Source: Sternotherus odoratus
Taxonomy: Eukaryota; Chordata; Testudines; Kinosternidae
DNA length: 64,000 bases
Direction of reading: 5' to 3'
Assembly (NCBI GenBank): GCA_032164245.1
Contig: JAVMKO010000009.1
Span: 77,819,212 to 77,883,211, forward strand
The translations under genes were made by a program, and so were the position numbers. This document shows, piece by piece, positions 24,219-36,850 of the stretch. The notes beneath the pieces were generated by a model that was not told the DNA's origin, did not search any database, and was given only the letters and a program-made list of their open reading frames with translations. The first letter of the stretch is position 1; each line of letters starts with the position of its first letter.

Positions 24219-25501
24219 CTAACTGAGATCACAACGCTTCAGAGTCTTAAGAATAGATGATGTTTTCATTAACTTTTTCAGTGTAAAAGTCAATGAGAAA
24301 AATGTGCACAGAAAGCATCAAAACAATTTACCTTCCTCACAGGGCCAAAAATATCCAGAGTGACTTCATCCAACCTTACAAGTATCCTACTTTATTTATT
24401 CATGTCTATGCTGTGCTTCCCAGCAGGGCTATACATCTGGCACGAGACTGCAGAAATCTTACATCTCCTACTTGTCCAAGTAGGAAAACAGCACAGAATT
24501 ATCACATGAACCTAATCAGTTTCAAAATGTTGCTTCCTGTGTGGCAGGAAAGGTGTGACTACATTGGCACATTTGATTGTTCATTCTAACTGACCAAGTC
24601 TTCTTTACTACAGGAGGGGGAAGACTAAAGCAGTACATTTACACACCATTTTTAAAAATTTGCATTTTTAAGTGTTTTGGTATCCAGTGTACTGTTACTT
24701 TCATCCTAGCACTAATCAATTCAGTGTACTAACTGCACTAAATGCATCCATCTGCAATGCTGGGGGTGAAGACTGCAACTATATCAGCTGAAGTTCTGAA
24801 TGTGCAGCAAGTAGCACTTAGGCACAAGTGAAGGTTTTGCTTTCCTATTCAGGGGCATAGTTACTGGGATTCTCACAAAAGAATTCCAGCACTCTACTCC
24901 TAGGGAGCACATGAGAGGGTTTTGATGTGCCTTCTCTTGCAGATTTAATATGGTGTGGTGGGTCTCTCAAATACCCAGAAGCTTTAGATATGGTAGAATG
25001 AAGCTGCCCACCTTTTAGGTAGGGATGACCAACAAGAACACACAACACGAGTGATATGCACTGGTTTTTAATTAAGTTCTGTCTGCAATATAAGGTGTTG
25101 GCTTCTATCTACACAGCCCTGAAAGGTCTGGAACTTGGTTATCTCCTCAGATGGCAGTTGAAATCGTATGGAAGTACTACAGTGGCCAATTCTTAGGGGT
25201 GAACTCCAGAGGGAGTGTGGCAGTGCATTCTCAGTGAACAGTCCTTGACTCCGGGACTTATTCATCTTATGGCTGCTCGGAGACCATGACTGGGCACCTA
25301 TCAGGGGGTTCGCAAGGCATATTGTTTGCAAACACCTAGAAGACAATAAGGTGATAAGTAACAGTCAGCATGGATTTGTCAAGAACAAATCCTGTCACAT
25401 CAAACTAATTGCTTTCTTTGACTGGATAACAAGATTTGTGGATGGAGGATGGTGGGGTAGATGTAGCATCTCTTGACTTTAGTAAAGGCTTTTGATCTGA
25501 A

Positions 25502-25966
25502 TTGCATGGCCTCACAAATAAAGTAGGAAAACACAACCTAGATGGAGCTACTATAAGGTGGGAAGCTAAGTGGTTGGAAAACTGTTCCCAGAGAGTAGTT
25601 ATCAGTGGTTCACAGTCAAGCTGGAAGGGGATGTCTAGTGGGGTCCCACAGGGATCAGTTCCGGGGTCTTTTCTGTTCAATATCTTCATCAATGATTTAG
25701 ATAATTGCATACGAAGTACGGTTATAAAGTTTGTGGACGATACCAAGCTGGGAAGGGTTGTAAGTGCTTTGGAGGATCAGATTAAAATTCAAAATGATTT
25801 GGACAAACTGGAGAAATTGCCTGAAGTAAATAGGATGAAATTCAATAGGGACAAATACAAAGTTCTCCACTTAGGAAGGAATGTGGGGGTCATAGTGTAT
25901 CACAAGCTAAATGAGAGTCAACAGTGTAACACTGTTGAAAAAAACCATCATTCTGGGATTTATTAG
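25502..25966 (+). pseudogene. Decayed CR1 reverse transcriptase fragment
   Basis: 154-residue open stretch with non-LTR reverse transcriptase motifs: GVPQGSVPGSFLFNIFINDL (palm region, usually GVPQGSVLGP) and KFVDDTKLG, where the usual catalytic FADD reads FVDD. Missing the N-terminal half of the RT and the endonuclease, so not functional. It closes after the thumb-like region as the frame breaks. Confidence 0.9.
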
Positions 25967-26386
25967 CAGGAGTGTTGTAGGGGAGACAGAAAAAGTAATT
26001 CTTCTGCTCTGCTCTGCTCTGCACTGATTAGGCCTCAAAGGGGATATTGTGTCCGCTTCTGGGTGCCACAATTCAGGCAAGATGTGGACAAATTGGAGAG
26101 AATCCAGAGAAGAGCAACAAAAATGATTAAGGATCTAGAAAACATGACCTGTGAGGGAAGATAAAAAAACAAACTGGTTTTGTTTAGTCTGGAGAAGAGA
26201 AGATTGAGAGGGGACATGTTAACAGTTTTCAAGTACACAAGGAGGAGGGGGGGAAATTGTTCTCCTTAACATCTGAGGATAGAACAAACCCAATGGACTT
26301 AAAATGCAGCAAGGGGAGTTTAGGCTGGACCTGAGGAAAAACGTCCTGTCAGGGTGGTTAAAAACTGGAATAAAATGCCTAGGGAG

Positions 26387-27081
26387 TGTGACAGAGCTTC
26401 CTCTCCACCTTGGTGGGTCTTCTGCTTCTGTTTAGCGGCGGACTGAGGTATTCCTCTTTTCCCTCAGGATTTTCTCTACTCCACTGGGTTTACTGTCCAC
26501 AACCTGATGAAGCAGGGTTCCTCCCAGTTTCCCTAATACAGGGAGAGGCAGGGGAGCCTCTCAGTCTCTGGTAGCCCCTCCAGGCATGACACCTAGTTCA
26601 GTCTTTCCCCTCTGGTGGAGTCTCTTCCCTCATACCTCCAGGCCCCAGAAGGGCCGTCCGCCCTTTTGGGCAGAGATTCTCCAGCCCTTTGTCTCTATAC
26701 CTGTATGGCTTCTCTCTTAATGCTCGTCTGCATGTGCACAGACCAGCTCTCCAGTAGCTCACCTTCATCCCTCAACTCCTATCCCATGCCCCTATCTGGC
26801 TGGAGGGGAGGCTTTTAACAGGTTCTGACAGGCCCTTGATTGGCCCCAGGTGTCCTAATTAACCTAGAGTAACCCCTGTTCAGCTACCAAGGGGAAATGG
26901 ATGTGTTTATCCTGGGGCTAATATACCTGCCTTCTGATTACCGTGGCTGTGCCTCCTTTGCTGTTACAAATGTGTTCTACAAAAAAAAACAGTCTGAAAC
27001 TTTCTCAAGTCTTTGGATTTGAATAAGAATTCCCGATAATCCTAACCAAAAATAAATGGCACTCTCTTGAAGGCCCCATCA
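26387..27081 (+). mobile_element. LTR insertion inside CR1 (solo LTR, 3' edge uncertain)
   Basis: Begins TGTGACAG and has a matching end CTGTTACA at 26967 (581 bp). CR1 sequence does not resume until 27082, where TAGGAG repeats the left flank TAGGGAG (26380-26386). So either the LTR is 26387-26967 plus about 114 bp of other sequence, or the true end is CCATCA at 27081. Related to 43124-43714 over the 3' portion (stretches around GGTGTCYTRATTRRCC and ATACCTGCCTTC). No gag, pol or env sequence is present. Confidence 0.65.
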
Positions 27082-27240
27082 TAGGAGGCTGTGGAATCGC
27101 TGTCATTGGAGATTAAGAGCAGGTTAGACAAACACCTTTCAGGGATGGTCTGGATATACTTAGTCCTGCCTTGAGTGCAGGGGACTGGATTAGATGACTT
27201 CTCAAGGTTCCCTCTAATTACTTTGAGATTCTTTGACTTT

Positions 27241-30200
27241 ACTAGTCATGGGGGATCTGTTTGTTGCCAGGCTAACCACAGAATTAGTATTTTGCCTATT
27301 CTGGTTAACACCAATATTTGCATTCATTTTTTCACTAAATCAGGTGACCACAGAGTAAATGTTTATAATGAGTCTCAAAGTCCATCCACTTCTTAGGACA
27401 GAAAACAAAAACAAAAAACCCCCAAACAACTAAAAACAAAATAAACTAACAATTCACCCCAAAACAAAACACTCCTCCATAGAACTCAACAAACTAGGAA
27501 TCCACAGTTCATTCTATTTATTAGCTATTTTAGTCCAAAGTGAACAAGAGTAATTGTCTTCACTGAAGTTAAGTCAGAACACCCAGAATCCTTTCTCGCT
27601 TGTTTATTACATGTAACATAGCTTTGTAAGTTACCTCATGACATGTTTATAGCGGTGAAGAAAACAATTAGAGCTCCAATCCCCACAAAATCACAAACAC
27701 AGGCTCATTTGTAGCATTCTGCATCTCTAATTAGCATATCACGATGGGACAATGAATAGAAATAGGTGAAGAGACTAAAAAATTAGTAGCGCTAATAATG
27801 TTAGACTGAAAACCAGAGCTGAAAGTAACAGTACTCACAGGATTTGGGTAATTGCCGGGTATTCCCATTATATGGTCTTCTCACCTGGTCCTAAGAGACT
27901 CAGAGGCTGCCATAAGTCTCGGAGGCCTAGTATTGCACTTCAAGAAACAAAGCACTGATAAAGTTCATTCTAAGTTAAAGGACCTCAGCCGAGTTTTTTA
28001 AAAAAAGAGCAGTTCTCGATTTTTCAAAGCCAGTCTGCTGCCCAAAATTAGACATTTTGTCTGTTAATCACTGGACTCCTATATCAGTAATGAAATATAG
28101 CTTCCATGTGTATGAAAGCATGAAAGCAATGTTACTCTAATAGCTTAATGCACAGGGGGTAGGGATTCTCAAAGACATCTAAACAATTGCAATATTTGTG
28201 TTAGACAAACGCCTCCTACCAGTTAACCAGGCTCTTGGAGGATGACATTTTTAAGAAAGCGTTTGGAGAGAAGAAGAGCATTCGTTTTTGGAGTAAGGAG
28301 AAGAGGCTTGACCATTTCATTGGTTCCAGAAGAGAGGAGTTTCTTTACCTACTTGTTCATAATGGGAGGCAGTGTACTTGCTTAATCTCTACAATGTTCA
28401 GGCTAACTGCGTGCAACAGAATATAGGAAAAAATGTACAGGAAAGCCTATTACAAGCATCATCCTCCAGAACAGGTACAAGCAGGAGTCTGTACTACACT
28501 CCCTGGTAACAGCCCCAAAGACCAGCCTGCTTGCTGAAAACAGGTTGAACTTAGAAACCTGCCTGCTGCTAGCTCTAGCACACCAGGGCTGCAGGGAATG
28601 CTGGTGTACAATCTGAACATGCCCTCCCAGTGCCATGTCATGACTCCTCCTCACTGGGGCATTTTTCAGTTGTCAAGTTATGTTACTAGTGCAAAGGGGC
28701 CAGGCAGGAAATGAGACTCCCGCCCATGGTTTCTAAGGTATTTTATCGAAAGCAACTTTATAAACATCAAATATTATAGTTTTCAGCTGCATCGTGCAAC
28801 TGTAAAGATGGATTAAAGCGGGGTCTAAATGTCATGAGTCTCTCTTTAACTACCTTTTCCCTCCCTGCTCTCACAAGGCCTCTGTCTCTCCTTGACTGAT
28901 TTTACTCTTAGTTTAAAACTCTCAATAGCTCTGGATCAGGCCCTCAATCTGGCTTGAATCTTGTAAATTCTCTGGTGGAAAGTCTGGCTTCAGTGAAGTC
29001 AATGGAAAAAACTCCCATTGACTTCCAAGCAGCCAGGATTTCATCCTCTGTATAAGGAAGAATTGCAAGACTGGGTTTACGATGATCTATTCAGGTTCTT
29101 CTTTTACCACATCCATCACTGTAGCGAGTACCTTCCTTGTATGTATTATCCAACAATGACTGCTCCACATGGGTAGATGTATCTCCTATCTTGACAAGGT
29201 ATTTTCTTCTTCCCAACTTGTTGTCTCCATCCTTTTATTGTTTTCCTTAGTAATTTGTATAGTAGTGAAAAGAAATCGACAGAGAGTAGAGCTGCATAAT
29301 TATGCTAATTTTTTCAGAAGCGCTGTTGGTAATATTTAGTGCTCTCATTTACAGCTTAGTTGTTTTAAATACAAGAAATGTTAGTTGGAGAATGCAGATA
29401 AAAAACGGGTAACCTTTATGTTGAGTCCAATAAACTAATGCTAAATTAAAAGTGGAATTGAAACAGGATTACAGGGATGTGGACAAAAAGGAACATGTGA
29501 CAGCCACATGGAGACCACATGAATCCATTATGGTAAGTACTTTTCCAGTAAGAGCAAATGAGCTCTTTGTGACCACACACTTAAAATAAAGTGAAACCTA
29601 GAAAATATAAATGTCAAAATATCAGAACTTGGTTCATACTACTGACACTACCTTTCTCTGGGCCAAACGATTACAAACACAATGCTTCAGCGTTAAGGAC
29701 ATGCCTGTACAAATACACACTCACGTGAACTCAGTTTAATAATCACAAATAGGACCCCATGCAAATAACAAAAACTGAGATAACAAATTTCATGAGTTGG
29801 TCATGGCAAAAACTGTAGATTTCACAGTAAGATAAAGATTTAAAAACCAGGGACACAAAAACCATAAATAAAGACATCTAAGCTGCCACAAAATTAACTT
29901 TTAAAGTTTTACAGCTATTTGTATTAACATTATCACAAATAAATGTTCTGAAATGCAGTAAAACTGTCCCTAAAATAAACTCAAAGGGAAACAAAAAATT
30001 ATTCATTCCCACTCTTAGGAATCCTTTCTAAAGGACATTAGTTGGTCCCTTATTTATTTTCATATTGAATACCAGATGAACAAGTGAGTAAACAAAGTCC
30101 AGGACCACACAAAAAATTCATCTAAAATATGTTAGAGGTTACATTTTCTTACTATGGATTTCCCAAATTGGGCTGATTGGCTCTTCAGGTTAATATTAAT

Positions 30201-33200
30201 AAATATGCCTTTTCTCATAAGTAGAAATCATACAGAAATGCTCCTATCAATTTGTAAGGACCTAAACCCTGAGCACTGAAAATTCCTATTGACTTTGAAA
30301 GACACTGAGATGCAATGACTGAAGAGTTTGGCCCTCTTGGAGCTAGAGAAAACTTGTTACAAAAACAGAAGACGTGAAATTCAACTGTTTTTACATTTGC
30401 ACATCATCTCTTGGACTCACTGAATTCAAACTTCGTTTGGTGGGTAATGGTGCTTTCATTTAACCTTGAAGCTGGATCTCTTTGTCCAGTTTACAGAGGA
30501 ACAAACTTGCTTCCAAAGTTCAGAAATGTTGCACCCAGAACCACATGGTATAAGTCAGGGTCTCTGATTGGAAAGAATGTATGCAGAACCCTAAACTTCC
30601 ACAGGGAATGGTAAGTGTGCCACACACTCGAATACAACCAGAGTAGGCTTCATGCAGAGGGAATTTTGTAAGGAATTGAAGAAGGGCCAGGAGAGGAGAG
30701 GATAGGGCATGGAAATGACTGCTTATTCAGGCATTGTCCTCTGCTCCGTTCACTAATTTCCATGTGAAAATCGGAGGTTAGATAATGCAGCTCCATGCTG
30801 GACTACTACTAGAGTTGGTCCAGAATTTGAATGTCCATTGCAGGGGAAATTCTGACACTTCTCCCCCCACTCCCCCTTTTTTTTAAATGGCTCTGAATTG
30901 GAATGAAAAAACCAAAATGGCGAACTGCCCTGGAGCGGCGACATGTTTTCACTTTTAGCACTTCTGAAAATTCTTGCCAGATTTGAAATAAAACAAATTT
31001 CAAACCAAAAGTCATTTCAAAACCAAAAACCAAAATAAAGGCACCACAGCCCTGCAAAAGCCACTCCGTGAAAAAAACGTTCACCAAAAAGGTTGGTGGC
31101 CAACCAGTTTTCAACAGCTAACAACTATGTCAGACACAGTTTAAGGTCAACTTGTGGCTTAACTGGAATATATTTCCGATGGCTGAGTTTTCAAGTTCCT
31201 CAACCTCCAAACAAGTGCAAAGGTCAATCAGGATGTATTTAGAATCATTATTTCACCTGTCAGTCTAATGCACTGACTATTGTTATGATGGAGTTTGGCC
31301 TCTAGCTAGGTGAATGCTGAGTTCCTCCAAATATCGGTGGCACACAGATGGCGTGATGGATGTCTTTCAAATCCTACAGTACCCCTACATTTTTCCTGAT
31401 TGCTCTATACACTGCTACTCATTATTATAGCAGTTTATTTCAAGCCATGGGATATAAATGTCTCTCTGTACTGACTGGCAGGGGTGCTGTAAAACAACGC
31501 AGCCTGTGCAAACACACACATACACATTCTCTCTTTCTCTCTGGGGAGTTGCTGTATATTTTCAGTGTGATATAGCATGGACTGATTACCATCAATCAAG
31601 GTCTAAATTCCCAGTCCATCTCTACACACGAGTAGGCTTGCTGAGTGATAGGCCAATCTGCCACAATAGTAAAATTCGGTATACTCCCGAGACTTTTAAT
31701 AGATTAACTTTTTAGACAAGCCAATAGAAATAACCAGCTCATTGATTCAGAAAGAGATCGCAGAAGTGAAAGCCTTTCCAAAATTAGATCGTCTTTACTT
31801 TTAAAGGTAAGCAGATGGAAAACATTGTATTCTTATTTATTTATACTACAGTTAAATTTATGTTCCTTATTTCACCGTAAATTCAGGACTCCATAAATGT
31901 GTATATGTCATTTTACTGATTTTTAATAACCTAAAAACCTGTAACAGAAACCTATAATGAAGCACCCCATATACTGTAAATTAAAAAATAAATAAGAGAC
32001 CTCAAAGGGGTTTCCTTCAAAAGCTGCTTCAGATTAGTGTTTCATTTTATATATAATGAAGGGACACATCTGTAAACATTTCCAAAGTTTAAAGTATACT
32101 GCAAAGGAACTAGCTATGTTATCTATTCTGCGCACATGGTTTAACATTTGTTTATGTAAACCATATAACTGGAAACTCTGTCCATTTTCTGCTTGTGCTA
32201 AATATTCTGTGTATAAATACTTTTCATAGTAGATAAATAGGGTTTTTATTTAGGTCTTATCACCTTCATATTACATATTCATTGATTTCTAAACTGCCTT
32301 AAACAGCTCCGTAGATGTGAAACATTATGAATTCAGTTTTGGCACCTTGGTATTAAATTTGCATATCAGGTCACGCACCGCTTGACATACATGCAAAATT
32401 GCACTGCGGCTATTTTATTACAACCTACAAAAGATATTCAGAAACCGCATGCAGCATCAAAAATAAATTAAAATGGATAAAAGATACAATAGTGGGGCAC
32501 TTTTTTATTGTTTAGTAGTGCCTCAAGCCATTTATATGTTCTAGTCAATAAACAAAAGTGAGACTAAAACAATTTTTAGCCTCTTTCTTTTATTATATTT
32601 TAATTGTTAGAGGTAAAACATATTTCTTTCACTACCAATCTTATCCTAGTTAAGGTGAATTGTGTGAAATCACAGGCTGCAAAAAGCAATATATGTGGAT
32701 CAGCGTTGTGTATGTATGCATGTCAAAGAAAGCATAGACATACTGGGTATTGAGACTCAAACACATATAGTAACATTTATCAATTTGATTTCATATTTGA
32801 AATGTTCTTGTAACTTACAGTATTATGCCAAAAGGAAACTTGAATGGGGACTCTACATTTATCGGAGGTTAAAAGTGCATCAGTCAATGGTACTCAGATA
32901 TTCCAGTGCCCTAGAAAGATGCCAACTAGATACCTTACATGCATAATCTGCAGATTACCTTCCAGTGTATTCAGAAATAGGTACTAAAGGCATTAGTAAA
33001 AATAAATAGCAGAGGACACATTTTCAGACTGTCCCTCACCAAACCTCCATTTCCAGGTCCACAAAATTTCAGGATCAAATTGGCACACTGCATTCTTTTG
33101 TTGGCTGGCCCAATACCTCATCAGGACTGCAAATCGGGTACTAAAATGTCCTGCAAATATCCATGCACAGAAAGTTGTGCCTGCAACTATTTGTGCGGCA

Positions 33201-34344
33201 AGCTGCAGGGGTGTTAAAGGAGGTTGACTTTTTTGAAACTCTGGATGGCTCCTACACGTTTTAGCATAAAATTCCCCAAATGCAATTTCCATTCTATGGC
33301 CCAAGTGAAGTTTCTAAGGGCTCTGCAGTTTGGACTGTGGGGGGTGTGAATAGCAGGGCTCATGAAAGTGCTGCACTGGAACTCCCCCGTGTGAACACAT
33401 CAGATAGAAACTAACAGGTTCCTAGTTGGCAAATTAGGAACTAGGAACCTTTTTAGTTCACCCCACAGCATCCACACCAGGGATGTGCCCTGCTATTCTT
33501 GCAGGCAGAGGCTAAGCCATCTCCCATGCTGGAGCTGGTGCAAGGAACCATGATATAACTGGAGGTCCCAGGTGAAATTCTGACGGACTCATTCAGAATG
33601 TCTACAGAGGACTCCTGGAGAGAGTCCAATGCAACGGCTGCATTTCCACCCTTGGTAATGACAGAGCATGGGCTCCCTATCCTAAGGAAGCGGGGGACGA
33701 AGATCATCTTCCTCCCTATTTTGGATAGTAAGTAACCAGGGAATCCTGAGCAAGGAGTGGTGCCTGCATTGGGACTGGCTCCTAAACGGGAGTTCAAAGG
33801 ATCTGAGGAATGGTTCTTGTGACCCGTCCCCCATTGCACACCCATTCAGGGCCAGCCATAAAGACTTAATGCCTTACTCAGCTATCATTTATTAATTCAT
33901 ACACACATATCCCAAATATCTACCTTATGTATATGGCAAAGGTGAGTTATGCAGCTGTATCATATTGTATGCTGCCATCAATAACATGATGTGAATGTCA
34001 CATCTGGAAAGGTACCTGAAAGGGGGGGGGGGAGATCCAGGAGGGAGATACACAGAAGTGCCTAAAAATTACATCAATTACACCCCACCAAACTGATAAA
34101 CCTGCCCAAACGAAGGGGATGCGGTGATTAACACACACCAAACCAATAATCACCTTTTTCAGCACTTAGTGAAGTCAATCCAACAAGCACTGTATATGGT
34201 AGACTATCCAGATAATATAAATAACTAATCTTCATGCTCATAAAAGAAAATACAAGGGTCCAGATTTTTAGTTATTTAGGAGTTGCTCTGTTCAGCATTG
34301 CAAGGGCTAAGTGATGTAGGAGCTAAAGTCACATTTTCAAAAGT
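27241..34344. other. Mostly unique intron sequence
   Basis: A worn near-palindrome lies at about 28.98-29.04 kb (GTGAAGTCAATGG / CCATTGACTTCC). 33.45-33.85 kb carries a 130-codon minus-strand open frame with no domain. 31.9-32.7 kb is very AT-rich. A G-run of about 11 lies at 34.02 kb. Nothing else is recognised. Confidence 0.5.
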
Positions 34345-34602
34345 CACCTGGGCCTTAAGAGTTATCGAAAAAGAATAAATGGACACAAAAATGACGTCAG
34401 GAATCATAACATTCAAAAGCTTGAACATGTCAATCTTTCTGGTCACTCAGTAACAAACTTAAAAGTGGCAATTCTTCAACAAAAAATCTTCAAAAACAGA
34501 CTCCAACGAGAAACTGCTGAACTGGAATTAATTTGCAAACTGGATACCATTAAATTAGGCTTGAATAAAGACTGGGAGTGGCTGGGTCATTACACAAATT
34601 GA
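34345..34602 (+). pseudogene. C-terminal coding scrap, probable Penelope-like element
   Basis: A plus-strand frame closes at TGA 34600-34602. About 74 codons can be read upstream without a stop, including RINGHKNDVRNH, ILQQKIFKNRLQRETAELEL and ICKLDTIKLGLNKDWEWLGH. The pattern R-I-x2-H-K ... R-x2-E-x3-E-L-I-x-K-L-x-T ... G-L-N resembles C-terminal ends of Penelope-like retroelement proteins that carry GIY-YIG domains. The family call is inference from memory. The catalytic GIY-YIG part itself is not present. Confidence 0.5.
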
Positions 34603-34898
34603 ATCTACTTCCCCATGTTAAGTATCCCCCACTTTTACTCACACCTTCTTGCCAACTGCTTGAAATGGACCACCTTGATTATCACTACAAAAGTTTTTTT
34701 CTCCTGATGATAACAACTTACCTTAACTGAGTAAGCCACTTAAAGTTGGTATGGCAACCTCCACCTTTTCATGGTCTCTGTATATCTCTTCCTACTGTAT
34801 GTTCTACTTTATGCATCTGATGAAGTGGGGTCTAGTCCACGGAAGCTTATGCGCCCAAATAAATTGGTTAGTCTCTAAGGTGTCACAGGTAGGCCTCG
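34603..34898 (+). mobile_element. 3' tail of the same element, with hammerhead-like motif
   Basis: Untranslated tail leading to GCATCTGATGAAGTGGGGTC (34813-34832) and AATAAATTGGTTAGTCTCTA, ending near GTGTCACAGG. Shares its last ~90 bp with 19852-19942. CTGATGA is at 34817-34823, a short stem GTGG/CCAC at 34825-34840, GGAA where GAAA is expected (34841-34844), and GCAT/ATGC could close the outside. Confidence 0.6.
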
Positions 34899-35359
34899 TT
34901 CTTACTGAAAATGGAGGCTCCCAAGTCCCTTAGGTGTTGCATCAGTGAGTGGAGCAATACTCAAATATCTTTTAAAATCTGGACCACCATTCCACCATTA
35001 TACAGTCTGTGAAGTGCCTGCCTAGCTCAAACCCCAGACTGAGCCTTCTTTCCTTAGTAGGCCTCAAAATACCAGAGTTTGAGCCCCACAGATTCCTTAG
35101 GTAAAACTCCCATTGACTTGAGTGAGAGGTTTGTCTGTGGGAGGACTGCAGGATCAGGCCTTTTAAATGTATGCTATCCAGCACATCCTTAAAGAAATCA
35201 CCAAGACTATAGCAGAACCTTCTAATCTAATCAGAGACACCATCTTCGTAAGAGAAACTTTTAAAAAATAGACATACTATAACAAATTGCTTCAAAGCAT
35301 TACTACAGACCACCATGCTAAATTCCCACATTCCTAGCAGTTTGTAGAAATGTTTAATT

Positions 35360-35560
35360 TATGTTTATGTATTCTTATTCAAAATGTTAGTTAACAGCCT
35401 GTAGGGACCTGGTAATATGATCCTTTTTTCTTTTTTATGTTTATTAGCTACATTAATGACTGTTTCTGCAATTCTGCTACAAAGACTTGCGTTAATGAAC
35501 GCCAATTAATTCTGAAATGATTTTAAACAAAGGGTGATGAGAATAACCAATCAACCATGA
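35360..35560. promoter_or_regulatory. Candidate conserved non-coding stretch
   Basis: Repeat-free, balanced complexity, with AACGCCAATTAATTCTGAAA (a TAATT core in a palindromic setting). Texture only. Confidence 0.25.
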
Positions 35561-36595
35561 CAGTGTAAAGAGCAAGCAAGCTGCTCTGACCTAATTTTTT
35601 GTGTTGATTCTTTGCTGTCACATCGCATTGCTATTTGTCAAGAACGCCTATAGATTTCACATATACATACTGCAACATTATCATCTTAGAAATGCTCTGT
35701 TCCTTTGTGGCTTGAAAAAGTATTGTGTGTAAGTACAGGTTTCAATAGTATTGACTTGCACTCTGCAAATACCTGTAAAAGTCAAACAGAGCTGTCTGCC
35801 ATTGTTGGAAGGACTTTACAAATCTTGGGACCTGAAATTTTAAGGCACGGGAGATGGTTTAACACTTGAAATATTAGAATACATAGAAAGACTAGCCTAC
35901 ATAGTCATCGGTCTTGTCCACCCTGTTTAATTCACAGCCAGAATAAAGATACATATATTTATTTGTTGTTTCAAATGAATTATTTAACTTGTTAATTGAA
36001 TTGACACAAAAAAACTAGATATAAACATAATTTCCTGAAACCATGTTGCAGGTTGAATGGTAACACTGTCTAAATACCAGGGATATGTGTCAGATGTGGC
36101 CTAAAAAGTAAATAGACCATGTGGCCAAACATGATCTATATGTGTCCACTGACTGAACAAACATTTTTTAAAAATGTCTTCCAAGCAACAAATTGCAACA
36201 AAATGAACTGAAACTAGGAATGGCTGCTTTCATTTTAGCCACCTAGGCACTTGCTGTACTCTTTTAAGATTGCCAGTGTTTGCAGTAAAAAAGGAAAACC
36301 CACAAAAGCAAGACATTTTAAAGTTAAGATTTTCAGAACTTAGACTGCCCCAGTGGGACAAATTCAACCCACAGTTAATGGAACTACAATCAGGAGCAAC
36401 CCATAAACATCTGCAAAACTAACTCACTTTATCCTCCTTCCCTCCTCAAAACTCATCCTTTCCTGTGATGCCAACAAAAAAACTTTGACAACAGTTACAC
36501 TGCTGGTGTGCAGAGACCATGACCTATTATGCTGACCAATCTTGTCTTATGGTTTCTTTGTACTCCCGGTCTGTCTGTATCCATTTGTGGTATAG

Positions 36596-36850
36596 GGTTG
36601 CCAAGTTCTGAACAGCACAAAACCGACCTCCCGCACCCCTCCCTCTTCTTCAGGGCCCCACGCCCAAACACTCCATTCCCCCTCCCTCTGTTGCTCACTC
36701 TTCCCCACCCACACTTGCTTTCACTGGGGCAGGGGATTGGGGCAAGAGCTCTGGCTGGGGTGCAGGCTCTGGGGTGGGGGTGGGATGAGGATTTTGGGGT
36801 GCAGAGGGGGCTCTGGGTTGAGGGGGTCGGGTTGCAGGGGAGGCATTTAT
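36596..36850. repeat. GC-rich chelonian-type interspersed repeat
   Basis: Starts GGTTGCCAAGTTCTGAACAG, then a C-rich strand, CTTTCACTGGGGCAGGGGAT, then degenerate GGGGTGCAGG / GGCTCTGGG units. I recognise this order as a common turtle repeat; class unknown to me. The 126 and 112 residue open frames on both strands come from its base composition. Confidence 0.65.

Larger units (their letters stand above)
22372..25319. other. Unique intron sequence with two near-palindromes
   Basis: Apart from the elements at 23.94 and 24.12 kb and a C-run near 22.9 kb, I see no gene or repeat. Confidence 0.55.
25320..27240 (+). mobile_element. CR1 LINE, 5'-truncated and interrupted
   Basis: Plus-strand CR1 retrotransposon covering the end of the reverse transcriptase and the 3' region, recognisable from GTCAGCATGGATTTGTCAAG near 25.36 kb to GTGCAGGGGACTGGATTAGA near 27.18 kb. 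An LTR interrupts it after 26386, and CR1 sequence resumes at 27082. About 70 bp appears missing near 25.89 kb relative to the usual CR1 sequence. The terminal 8-mer repeat typical of CR1 is not evident. Antisense to AFF2. Confidence 0.92.

Noticed and set aside
33453..33845. 130-codon minus-strand open frame
   Set aside because: No domain seen; probably an old repeat or chance.
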